From positions 1 to 7,714 of the forward strand of contig CAZYSE010000049.1 in the NCBI GenBank assembly GCA_964650085.1: DNA of 7,714 nt, read 5' to 3'. Below, one piece after another: positions 1 through 5,506 of the stretch (position 1 is its first letter; every line of letters begins with the position of its first letter). The position numbers and the translations under genes were made by a program. Under the pieces are notes generated by a model, which worked only from the letters and a program-made list of their open reading frames with translations, ran no database searches and had not been told where the DNA came from. Origin of the DNA: KLAP211 sp964650085 (GTDB lineage Bacteria; Patescibacteriota; Dojkabacteria; J137).

Positions 1-1046
1 CCACTTATGGCTCAATAAAATCGACCAGTTTCAACGATTTAGTTAATATTGGTACTCCTGGGGTAGTTACAACAACCCTTCATATTGAAAATGCCATCGG
101 AAGTGAATATATAAAGGAATTTGGCGGCATCAAAAAATTCTTCAATTGGGATAAATTGTTATTAACAGACAGCGGTGGATGGCAAGTTTTTTCACTAATA
201 AACTCTAAGGATAAGAATGCTGGCGGTAAGAACAAGGCAACAGAGGCCGGCTGCAGTTTTATTGATGAAAATAATGGTAAACAAAGACTTTTAACTCCAG
301 AATCTTCTATCCAAATCCAGGCCAACTTAGATTCTGATATCCTAACGGTACTAGATTACCCAATTCTTGGAAACGCATCTTTTGCGGAACGAAAAGAATG
401 TGTGAGAATTAATACTCTGTGGGCAAAGCGAGCTAAAATTGCATACGATAAGACTTTTGAGTCAAGTTCGGACAAATTATTAGGGGCTGTAATTCAAGGA
501 GGGAATGATTTTGAGTTGAGAAAACAATCCGCAGAAGAATTATTAGAACTTGATTTCGATTTATACAATTTTGGTGGATTGCCGCTTCATACTCCAGTTA
601 CATGGAAAACTAAATCTGAAGAAGGTTTTTATCACGAAATGCTCCAGTATGTTTCTGATTTGATCCCTAAGGACAAGACTAAGTATGCAATGGGAGTCGG
701 TCAGCCAACAGATATTGCATTTTGTGTAGATGCTGGTTGGCAGATTTTCGATAGCGTGTTGCCTACTAGAAACGCTAGACACGGCTACTTGTACGTCTCC
801 GAAGGACAAGGAGAAGAAACCAGATCATACAAAAGCTTTGCTCACGATATTTTAAGAGTTAAAAAAGAAGATTATAAATTCGACAAAAAACCTGTGGATG
901 CTAATTGCAAGTGCGAGTGCTGTCAAACTGTATCAAGAGCATACTTACGACATTTAATTCGAATTGATGAGCCAGCTGGGTTTAGATTAGCCACAATTCA
1001 CAATCTAACTTTCTACCAAAATTGGATGGAGAAGTTAGCTAAATAA
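1..1046 (+). CDS. tgt: Queuosine-family tRNA-guanine transglycosylase, 5'-truncated by window edge
   Basis: Exchanges guanine 34 of GUN-anticodon tRNAs for a 7-deazaguanine base. The frame is open from base 3 and begins T-Y-G-S-I-K, matching roughly residue 45 of the family, so the N-terminus lies outside the window. The TTG at 156 is an internal leucine, not a start. In the 347 visible residues I see DSGGWQ (56-61, general acid/base Asp), VIQGG (163-167), MGVGQP, the nucleophile Asp250 in FDSVLPTRNARHG, and a zinc site Cys302-x-Cys304-x2-Cys307 with His333 in TIHNL. Both catalytic aspartates and the zinc ligands are intact, so it should be active. The pocket departs from the bacterial preQ1-type pattern: DYP replaces DEC, GGLPLHT replaces GGLAVGE, and Trp replaces Phe/Tyr in DSGG(F/Y)Q. 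It ends soon after the zinc site, about 25 residues shorter than E. coli Tgt. The family call is firm; the substrate is uncertain. Confidence 0.95.
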   Translation, partial: TYGSIKSTSFNDLVNIGTPGVVTTTLHIENAIGSEYIKEFGGIKKFFNWDKLLLTDSGGWQVFSLINSKDKNAGGKNKATEAGCSFIDENNGKQRLLTPESSIQIQANLDSDILTVLDYPILGNASFAERKECVRINTLWAKRAKIAYDKTFESSSDKLLGAVIQGGNDFELRKQSAEELLELDFDLYNFGGLPLHTPVTWKTKSEEGFYHEMLQYVSDLIPKDKTKYAMGVGQPTDIAFCVDAGWQIFDSVLPTRNARHGYLYVSEGQGEETRSYKSFAHDILRVKKEDYKFDKKPVDANCKCECCQTVSRAYLRHLIRIDEPAGFRLATIHNLTFYQNWMEKLAK

Positions 1047-1071
1047 GATTGTATTCAGTCTAAAAAAATCT

Positions 1072-1082
1072 TAGAATAAAAT
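1072..1082 (+). promoter_or_regulatory. Possible -10 region for the 449-aa gene
   Basis: The 51-bp gap after tgt contains two overlapping -10-like hexamers, TAGAAT (1072-1077) and TAAAAT (1077-1082), each 5/6 to TATAAT. A TSS about 7 bp downstream would leave a 5' leader of roughly 8-13 nt without a Shine-Dalgarno. No convincing -35 is visible at 16-18 bp, and AT-rich DNA gives such hexamers by chance. A 7-bp inverted repeat, TAAGATT (1044-1050) with AATCTTA (1067-1073), overlaps the tgt stop; it has no T-tract after it, so I do not call it a terminator. Confidence 0.25.
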
Positions 1083-1097
1083 TGTTTAACTATAGAT

Positions 1098-2447
1098 ATG
1101 GCCGACTCCAAATTTTTTGATGAATTCTCACCTGGTTCTAAAAGACCTCAACCTACAGAATTGTATGATGATGTTCATTTAGATATTAAGTTCAATGATG
1201 ATTCTGAACGAATAACTTTCCAGGATGACCCAATAATTTCTGATTTACCGTTAGAACCGAAACATTCATATCTTGTAGAAGCAGATGGCAAAAAAATTTA
1301 CGATAGTGGATTCAGTTCTTATAGGACTTTACAGCACTTTTTTAACAATATGACTGATCCTAGGCAAATAAGCTTTGGCTCTGCTTCAAATGATATTAGT
1401 TACGCAATAAATCACATCGAAGCTGTACTACGTTCCTCTTATGGTGATTACTCTGGTAGAACGCAAACAGGCTTACAACAACAGTGGGAACGGCAATACT
1501 TAGAAACAATTCTTCCACTGTTCAACAGCATGAGAAACGTACTTTTATCCTTTCTAGCTGAGCGGTATGACTCAGCAAATAGACCAGCTGTTGTGACTCC
1601 GCTCACTGCAATGACCCCTGCTCCCACTTACATTGAACCTAGCCTACCAAATAGAGTTCCCCGCATCAACGATTTGTTTGACTCAACTTTGCACCAGCTG
1701 GTTCAAATTATTCCTACAGAAGAAAATGATTACAAAAGTGTCCCTAATACTCAAGAATATCAAATCCAGTTAACGCAAATGAGATTGGTGTCTGACCACT
1801 ACAGTCAATTCTTAGCGACAATACTGCACAATTTCGACATCTTATCGCCGTCCAATGTTCCTTACCTTAAGCCTGACCCACAAAATTCAAAGGATTTTTC
1901 TACTTTAGGAGTTGCAGGTTGGTTAGATAGGTTGTATGCAGACATGGATAATATAGATTTCGAAATCGCTTACCCAGCTTTGTATAAAGCTATTTGGAAC
2001 AACGATGATCGATCTGGAGTCTTGCTTCTGGCAGTAAACAGCGCAGAAAAACCTTCCCAAGCAAAAGTGTTTTATTATTTCTTATCCAAATTGATTGTTG
2101 ATGTTTTAAAAGAAAAAACAACTGCTGTGTTGGCTAATTGGTACAATGCTAACTATGCACTCAGAAACTATTCCAAAGATGTGCACGATGCTGAAAAAGG
2201 ATTTATGAATCCAGCATATAGACTATCCACAGATGATTTTGGAAATCTGTTATCTGTACAAGACTTTTTTGCTTTATGGACAATCCGTCTAGACGAGTTA
2301 CACAACGTATTGTTAGGAAGAGGTCAATTCCAGGATTGGCATCACGATTGGATTGAGTGGCTTGCTCACATGATTAATGTTGGTGGGGGCGAAGATCTTC
2401 AAAATAGAAGAACGTTAATACGAGAAATTAACGAGTTTAAGCCTTAA
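1098..2447 (+). CDS. Cysteine-free 449-aa protein of unknown function
   Basis: I do not recognise this protein. It starts at ATG with no Shine-Dalgarno and ends in TAA 51 bp before pheS. The N-terminal 60 residues are acidic and low in hydrophobics. A mostly helical segment follows (about 95-160), then a proline-rich linker (about 163-188, containing the Pro/Thr run VVTPLTAMTPAPTY). A second long, largely helical region runs to the end and finishes with an aromatic-rich stretch near 410-425 (QDWHHDWIEWLAHM). There is no signal peptide, no hydrophobic stretch long enough for a membrane helix, and not a single cysteine, so a soluble cytoplasmic protein is likely. Coding potential is supported by length and continuous protein-like composition. 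Its position between tgt and pheS hints at a housekeeping locus but does not identify a role. Confidence 0.8.
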   Translation: MADSKFFDEFSPGSKRPQPTELYDDVHLDIKFNDDSERITFQDDPIISDLPLEPKHSYLVEADGKKIYDSGFSSYRTLQHFFNNMTDPRQISFGSASNDISYAINHIEAVLRSSYGDYSGRTQTGLQQQWERQYLETILPLFNSMRNVLLSFLAERYDSANRPAVVTPLTAMTPAPTYIEPSLPNRVPRINDLFDSTLHQLVQIIPTEENDYKSVPNTQEYQIQLTQMRLVSDHYSQFLATILHNFDILSPSNVPYLKPDPQNSKDFSTLGVAGWLDRLYADMDNIDFEIAYPALYKAIWNNDDRSGVLLLAVNSAEKPSQAKVFYYFLSKLIVDVLKEKTTAVLANWYNANYALRNYSKDVHDAEKGFMNPAYRLSTDDFGNLLSVQDFFALWTIRLDELHNVLLGRGQFQDWHHDWIEWLAHMINVGGGEDLQNRRTLIREINEFKP

Positions 2448-2462
2448 TGCAGGCTAATTTCC

Positions 2463-2491
2463 TTGTTACCTTAAGAACGTTCGTTTATAAT
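2463..2491 (+). promoter_or_regulatory. pheS promoter, leaderless type
   Basis: A -35 TTGTTA (2463-2468), a 17-bp spacer and a perfect -10 TATAAT (2486-2491) form a near-consensus sigma-70 promoter. The pheS ATG lies at 2499, seven bases after the -10, so the expected TSS coincides with or sits one base from the start codon. The mRNA should be leaderless. The spacer contains the 8-bp palindrome GAACGTTC (2475-2482), which could be an operator half-site pair or chance. Confidence 0.75.
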
Positions 2492-2498
2492 TCCGTAT

Positions 2499-3524
2499 AT
2501 GAATATTGAATCTAACTACTACAACTTCAATGAAGTTAAGTTTTCTGTCGACGCGGAGTTACTTTCTGCGGTTAGTCCCGAAGAAGTTGCTGCCGTATGG
2601 AGAAAATATCTTGGCAAAGATGGAATTGTAACCGAGATGTTAAAAAAGATTAAGGACATAGCACCAGAAGAACGAAAGCAATATGGAAATGACATCAATA
2701 TTCTAAAAAACTACCTAGACGAATACATTAACTCAAAAAGAGGAACGCTTTTGGATTCAGATAAGGATGTTTACTTCTCGCAAGTACTCGAAGCTCCAAT
2801 TTATAATGCACCTAAAGTAGGCCACCTTCACCCATTAACTGAAACAACAATGGAGATGAACGAAGTTTTCAGAAGATTGGGATTTAGTATTATGGACGGC
2901 CCAGAACTAGAATCAGATGAATATTGCTTTCAAAGATTAAACTTACCTTTGCACCATCCAGCTAGAGACTTACAAGACAGCATTTTCATCGAGGAACCAA
3001 ACATTCTTCTACGAACACAAACTTCATCTATCGAAGCAAGAGTTTTAGAGAGTTATGAACCACCGTTCAAGGTTGTTATGCCAGGGAGAGTTTATCGAAA
3101 TGAAAAAGTGAATAGAACTAATCATTTTACTTTTCATCAGTATCAACTAACCGTTGTAAAAGAAAAAGTGAGTATGTCAGAATTATTCTCTGTAATCGAT
3201 TTCTTGTTTAAGTCGATGTTTGGACAAGATGTAAAAACAAGATTCAGATGTAAATATTATCCAGAAGTTGAACCAGGAGTTGGCCCTGACATGCTTTGCT
3301 TTAATTGCAAGGGTGAAGGTTGTGCTATTTGTAAAAATAGGGGTTGGATAGAAATGGGAGGAGCTGGAATTATTCATCCCAATGTAATGAAAATGGCAGG
3401 CTTAGATCCAGCAAAGTATCAAGGATATGCTTTTGGAATGGGTCTAGATAGATGGACAATGGCTCGACACGGAATCGATGACATCAGAACTCTTCTTGAT
3501 GGAAACTTAGTTTACAAAAACTAG
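2499..3524 (+). CDS. pheS: Phenylalanine--tRNA ligase alpha subunit
   Basis: Catalytic subunit of the class II PheRS heterotetramer, charging tRNAPhe in the cytoplasm. The 341 residues show the N-terminal coiled-coil segment typified by VWRKYLGKDGIVTEMLK (33-49), the catalytic-domain signature HPARDLQDS (153-161), LLRTQTSS (170-177), PGRVYRNE (195-202), FHQ (212-214) and motif 3 FGMGLDR (312-318), then GIDDIRTLLDGNL at the end. A four-cysteine knuckle (Cys267, 270, 275, 278) is inserted before GWIEMGGAGIIHPNVM, as in PheS of several other bacterial lineages, and probably binds zinc. Length is normal. Two positions of the phenylalanine pocket look unusual: QYQ where QxEG is expected, and Y-Y-P-E where Y-F-P-F is usual. 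pheT does not follow; the next gene is convergent. The start at 2499 fits the leaderless promoter. Confidence 0.95.
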   Translation: MNIESNYYNFNEVKFSVDAELLSAVSPEEVAAVWRKYLGKDGIVTEMLKKIKDIAPEERKQYGNDINILKNYLDEYINSKRGTLLDSDKDVYFSQVLEAPIYNAPKVGHLHPLTETTMEMNEVFRRLGFSIMDGPELESDEYCFQRLNLPLHHPARDLQDSIFIEEPNILLRTQTSSIEARVLESYEPPFKVVMPGRVYRNEKVNRTNHFTFHQYQLTVVKEKVSMSELFSVIDFLFKSMFGQDVKTRFRCKYYPEVEPGVGPDMLCFNCKGEGCAICKNRGWIEMGGAGIIHPNVMKMAGLDPAKYQGYAFGMGLDRWTMARHGIDDIRTLLDGNLVYKN

Positions 3525-3964
3525 AGCTCTGTCTCAACAACTTCTAAGTCACCCGTATCTTTCTCAGGCTGTGATTCAAAATAACTTGCAAGATCTCTAA
3601 TAAACTCATCATAGAAATCTAAGTTTTCTAGCGTAAATCCATTAAAATCATTATGACTAAAGACTCCTGAGTGCATTTTTTCATCAAACTCTCTAAACAA
3701 AGTAATTAGTAACGGAACTATTCTTCGTACAAGTCTCGCATACTCAATAACATATGGTTTTGAAATATTACCAAGTGATTCATCCTTACCCAGTAGATTT
3801 ATGTAAAATGCAATCGAATGTATCTCCTGACAAAATTCTACAAAATGAGAAGAAGTCAAATTGTGCATTTCATATAAACTTAAAGTTTCTAGGAACGACC
3901 TAATGTTTTCATATTTTCTTTTACCAAACTGCAATAAATCTTGTTCCAAAGTAAGTTTGGTCAT
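3521..3964 (-). CDS. Small helical protein, paralogue of the upstream 145-aa protein
   Basis: Unknown function. With the start chosen here (ATG 3964-3962) the product is 147 aa; an in-frame ATG at 4054 would add 30 residues. I prefer the short form because it aligns end to end with the 145-aa protein at 4111-4548. Residues 15-59 match its 23-67, and 68-130 match its 75-137 without a gap: ISKPYVIEY against VSNPFVKEF, and a final EF...YFE in both. Identity is about 20%, with good hydrophobic agreement. The long form's extra residues (rich in His, Ser, Pro, Arg) have no counterpart. The protein is predicted mostly helical, soluble, without signal peptide, and has an acidic tail (DTGDLEVVETEL). 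The start overlaps the stop of a 9-codon ORF as TAATG. The stop shares CTAG with the pheS stop on the other strand. Confidence 0.8.
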   Translation of the reverse strand: MTKLTLEQDLLQFGKRKYENIRSFLETLSLYEMHNLTSSHFVEFCQEIHSIAFYINLLGKDESLGNISKPYVIEYARLVRRIVPLLITLFREFDEKMHSGVFSHNDFNGFTLENLDFYDEFIRDLASYFESQPEKDTGDLEVVETEL

Positions 3965-3993
3965 TAGGGAATGGGGTAGAGGATTTTTAGCAT
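3964..3993 (-). CDS. 9-codon leader ORF coupled to the 147-aa gene
   Basis: Read on the minus strand, AAGGAG (4004-3999) is followed by five Cs and ATG (3993-3991), the best Shine-Dalgarno in the window. The ORF reads MLKILYPIP and stops at TAA (3966-3964), whose last A is the first base of the ATG of the 147-aa gene (TAATG, 3966-3962). This arrangement fits translational coupling: ribosomes loaded by the leader would restart on the main gene, which lacks its own Shine-Dalgarno. The ending with prolines (Y-P-I-P-stop) might make the leader sensitive to slow elongation, which is speculation. It is in a different frame from the possible 30-residue extension of the main gene, so the two readings compete. 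So short an ORF could occur by chance. Confidence 0.4.
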   Translation of the reverse strand: MLKILYPIP

Positions 3994-4075
3994 GGGGGCT
4001 CCTTGCACTTTGTCTTGAATGCCCTATTTGAACTGGGAAGCTTTTAATATCCATTGTTGAAATTTTAAATACCGG

Positions 4076-4103
4076 ATTATATCACTATGGTCACAGCATT
4101 CAA
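4076..4103 (-). promoter_or_regulatory. Promoter for the 147-aa gene
   Basis: On the minus strand a -35-like TTGAAT (4103-4098), a 16-bp spacer and a perfect -10 TATAAT (4081-4076) lie in the short gap between the two small-protein genes. The TSS expected near 4069 would give a leader of about 105 nt to the ATG at 3964 (carrying the 9-codon ORF), or about 15 nt to the alternative ATG at 4054. The 147-aa gene can thus be transcribed separately from its upstream paralogue. Confidence 0.55.
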
Positions 4104-4110
4104 GAACGGC

Positions 4111-4548
4111 TTATTCCTGACTAAAAGCTCTTGCTCGTTCAAAATAATAATCTGCTGATACAACAAATTCTTTTAGTTCCTCATAGATTGTCTGCGTAGG
4201 GATTGTTAGATCAGACAACGAAAGTTGCTCAGCCTGTACCATGACCTGAACTTTATTAAAAAACATCATAAATTCTTTCATTAATTCATCCCACACTGCT
4301 GTAAATTCTTTTACGAAAGGATTTGATACATCTTCAAATAGCTCTACGCCGTAAACCCTTAAGTAATCGCTAGAATAGTAAAGCTCCGTAAGAACCGAAT
4401 CTACTTTAGATGCGTCAAGATCACTCTTTTTACTTTCGACTACAAATTTTAAAAGTGCTCTTGCTGTAGTTAACCTCCTACAGTGCATTTCTCGGAATGT
4501 AGCTAGGATTTCAGCTTGATAAGATGGATCAGAATAAATTAAGCTCAT
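4111..4548 (-). CDS. Small helical protein, 145 aa, first of the paralogous pair
   Basis: Unknown function. I choose the ATG at 4548-4546 (MSLIYSDPSY); a TTG seven codons upstream is a poorer start and adds MYLKINT without any Shine-Dalgarno. The protein is predicted almost wholly helical, with amphipathic segments such as the stretch near 22-37 (HCRRLTTARALLKFVV) and 81-100, and it is soluble without signal peptide. It aligns over nearly its full length with the 147-aa protein encoded directly downstream on the same strand (see that entry), so the two genes are an old tandem duplication. Shared pattern elements include R-R-x5-R-x2-L-L near 24-33, a Y-L-R-V-Y-G / Y-I-N-L-L-G turn, S-x-P-(F/Y)-V-x-E-(F/Y), and E-F-x6-Y-F-E near 127-137. 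It is transcribed divergently from efp. A homo- or heterodimeric helical bundle is plausible but not shown. Confidence 0.8.
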   Translation of the reverse strand: MSLIYSDPSYQAEILATFREMHCRRLTTARALLKFVVESKKSDLDASKVDSVLTELYYSSDYLRVYGVELFEDVSNPFVKEFTAVWDELMKEFMMFFNKVQVMVQAEQLSLSDLTIPTQTIYEELKEFVVSADYYFERARAFSQE

Positions 4549-4607
4549 GGTGTTTATTTTTAAATACAACTTCTATAATGCGTTACCCGTAAGTAAACTA
4601 ACGCCAG

Positions 4608-4635
4608 ATTATAGCACCATTATACACCTCTGCAA
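4608..4635 (-). promoter_or_regulatory. Tandem -10 boxes upstream of the 145-aa gene
   Basis: Two perfect TATAAT hexamers occur on the minus strand at 4624-4619 and 4613-4608, eleven bases apart (one helical turn). The downstream one has a TTG-containing -35-like TTGCAG at 4635-4630 with a 16-bp spacer; no good -35 is seen for the other. The resulting 5' leader of about 50-65 nt contains an inverted repeat, TAACGC/GCGTTA (4599-4604 with 4580-4585, 13-bp spacer), that could be an operator or a hairpin. No Shine-Dalgarno precedes the ATG. Confidence 0.45.
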
Positions 4636-4674
4636 GAATTTCTACAGAATACCGACTACCCAAATCCTACAGTA

Positions 4675-4685
4675 TATAATATAAT
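4675..4685 (+). promoter_or_regulatory. efp promoter, overlapping double -10
   Basis: The sequence TATAATATAAT contains two overlapping perfect -10 hexamers (4675-4680 and 4680-4685). The best -35 at 17 bp is weak (CCGACT, 4652-4657, matching the GAC core). The expected TSS at about 4687-4692 gives a leader of 20-25 nt with no Shine-Dalgarno before the ATG at 4712. The efp and 145-aa-gene promoters lie back to back within 163 bp and could share regulation. Confidence 0.5.
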
Positions 4686-4711
4686 TCAGAGTTAAAGTTA
4701 CACCCAATTCT

Positions 4712-5269
4712 ATGGCAATGACAATGGAAATCTCACGAGGAATGATTATTAAATTCAATAATGAACCTCATATTATTATAGAAAAAGAGTTTTATTCTCC
4801 TGGAAAAGGTGGGTCATTCAACAAAACGAGACTAAAAAGTATTAAAACAGGAAAAATTGTTGCTAATGTTTTTAAATCCGAAGAAAAAGTAGAAGAAATT
4901 GAAGTTACTACGATGACTGTTCAATTTGTCTACGTGGATGGCGATAACGCTGTTTTCATGGATCCAACTACTTATGAACAAATGAATGTTCCTCTTTCAA
5001 GTATTGAAAACGGAACTGATTTTCTACATACAGAAGCAAAATACATTGCAAAAATATACGAAGGAGAGGTAATCTTCCTTCAACTACCACCTAAGATTAC
5101 ATTGGAAGTAACAGAAACTCCTGATGCAGTAAAAGGCGATACTACAAGTGGAGCATACAAAGATGCTACTTTAGAAACTGGTGCAGTTGTAAAAGTCCCG
5201 TTGTTCATAAAATCTGGTCAGAAAATTATCGTAAATACTGAAGACAGAGCGTATTTTAGTAAAGAATAA
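4712..5269 (+). CDS. efp: Elongation factor P
   Basis: EF-P enters the ribosomal E site and promotes peptide-bond formation at polyproline and other slow motifs. The 185-aa length is typical. Domain I (KOW-like, about 1-66) contains the modification loop SPGKGGSFN, with Lys32 at the position of E. coli Lys34 within the PGKG tip. Domain II follows, and domain III carries the EF-P signature region around KGDTTSGAYKDATLETGAVVKVPLFI (about 140-165), then QKIIVNTEDRAYFSKE. Three ATGs in the first six codons (4712, 4718, 4724) are possible starts; I take the first because it sits closest to the usual distance from the promoter, but the family does not discriminate. An EpmA-like ligase gene lies downstream on the same strand and its substrate should be this Lys32. 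The two may be co-transcribed, though a 237-bp gap with hairpins and Ns separates them. Confidence 0.96.
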   Translation: MAMTMEISRGMIIKFNNEPHIIIEKEFYSPGKGGSFNKTRLKSIKTGKIVANVFKSEEKVEEIEVTTMTVQFVYVDGDNAVFMDPTTYEQMNVPLSSIENGTDFLHTEAKYIAKIYEGEVIFLQLPPKITLEVTETPDAVKGDTTSGAYKDATLETGAVVKVPLFIKSGQKIIVNTEDRAYFSKE

Positions 5270-5272
5270 AAG

Positions 5273-5288
5273 GCATACTGCGGTATGC
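5273..5288 (+). other. UNCG-type hairpin just after efp
   Basis: GCATAC (5273-5278) and GTATGC (5283-5288) pair perfectly around TGCG, giving C(UGCG)G, the highly stable UNCG tetraloop class. It begins 4 bases after the efp stop. It is followed by A-rich rather than T-rich DNA on the plus strand, so it is not a classical intrinsic terminator for efp. It may protect the 3' end or mark an RNA processing point. On the minus strand CTTTTATTC follows it, but no minus-strand gene enters from that side. Confidence 0.5.
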
Positions 5289-5337
5289 AAAAAAGAAAGG
5301 TTAAAAGGCCAGAAAAGGTTAAAGATTAAAAAACCGA

Positions 5338-5394
5338 TGTCATGGTGAGGAACCGCCACAAAGTGGTCCCTTTGGGAAACCATACATCTTCCTC
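5338..5394. repeat. Palindromic intergenic element between efp and epmA
   Basis: A compact element begins TGTCATGGTGAGGA. ATGGT (5342-5346) can pair with ACCAT (5379-5383), closing around a hairpin CCAC-AAA-GTGG (5356-5366). GAGGAA (5347-5352) can alternatively pair with TTCCTC (5389-5394). The opening motif recurs with one mismatch at 6668-6680 and with one missing base at 5466-5477. Arms of the CATGGT/ACCATR kind occur in small non-autonomous intergenic repeats of many bacteria, so a REP- or MITE-like element is my best reading; an RNA leader structure is the alternative. Confidence 0.4.
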
Positions 5395-5415
5395 TAATAT
5401 TGACTATTTAAAACT

Positions 5416-5438
5416 ATGAATTCATCTTTGCCCACTTG
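5416..5438 (+). pseudogene. Second copy of the epmA start, cut by the gap
   Basis: ATG at 5416 opens M-N-S-S-L-P-T and then TG followed by N, which would be Trp if the next base is G. This is homologous to M-N-T-T-L-P-T-W at the epmA start (5507): 18 of 23 bases agree, and the differences are synonymous or Ser/Thr swaps. Either the contig before the gap ends in a variant copy of the same gene from a related strain, or there is a true tandem duplication. I cannot tell whether it is broken in nature; it is incomplete here because of the gap. Confidence 0.6.
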
Positions 5439-5448
5439 NNNNNNNNNN
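5439..5448. other. Assembly gap of ten Ns
   Basis: Ten consecutive unknown bases join two contigs. A round number like this is usually a placeholder, so the true distance may be longer or negative (overlapping contigs). Homologous sequence lies on both sides, which makes a redundant join likely. Confidence 0.95.
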
Positions 5449-5449
5449 A

Positions 5450-5470
5450 TGGCACCACGCAGTGGTGTCA
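5450..5470. repeat. Hairpin directly after the gap
   Basis: TGGCACCAC (5450-5458) and GTGGTGTCA (5462-5470) form a 9-bp stem with one G-U pair and the loop GCA. Its core CCAC-NNN-GTGG matches the hairpin before the gap (5356-5366), and TGTCAGGTGAGG (5466-5477) resembles TGTCATGGTGAGG at 5338-5350. This supports homology between the two flanks of the gap. Confidence 0.5.
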
Positions 5471-5506
5471 GGTGAGGTAGAGAGGTTTTATTCTACATAC
5501 CTAGTT

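Noticed and set aside
156..158. TTG as the tgt start codon
   Set aside because: The frame continues upstream to the window edge with Tgt-like residues (TYGSIKS, FGGIKKFFNWD), so this is an internal leucine.
1..1046. DpdA-type DNA-modifying transglycosylase
   Set aside because: The tRNA-type zinc site and SRAYLRHL/TIHNL block are intact and no dpd genes or restriction partners are nearby.
2475..2482. GAACGTTC as a LexA/SOS box
   Set aside because: LexA boxes of the GAAC-N4-GTTC type have a spacer between the half-sites; here they abut, and pheS is not an expected SOS gene.
3965..4054. 30-residue N-terminal extension of the 147-aa protein
   Set aside because: It has no counterpart in the paralogue, a composition unlike the rest, and it overlaps the SD-led 9-codon ORF in another frame. 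Not excluded, since a promoter at 4076-4103 would place its ATG about 15 nt from the TSS.
5273..5288. Intrinsic terminator of efp
   Set aside because: The stem is strong but followed by A's, not T's, on the coding strand.
5462..5506. GTG-initiated extension of epmA
   Set aside because: It starts in the arm of a hairpin next to the gap, and the ATG at 5507 already gives the family's normal length; MNTTLPTW also matches the second start copy.
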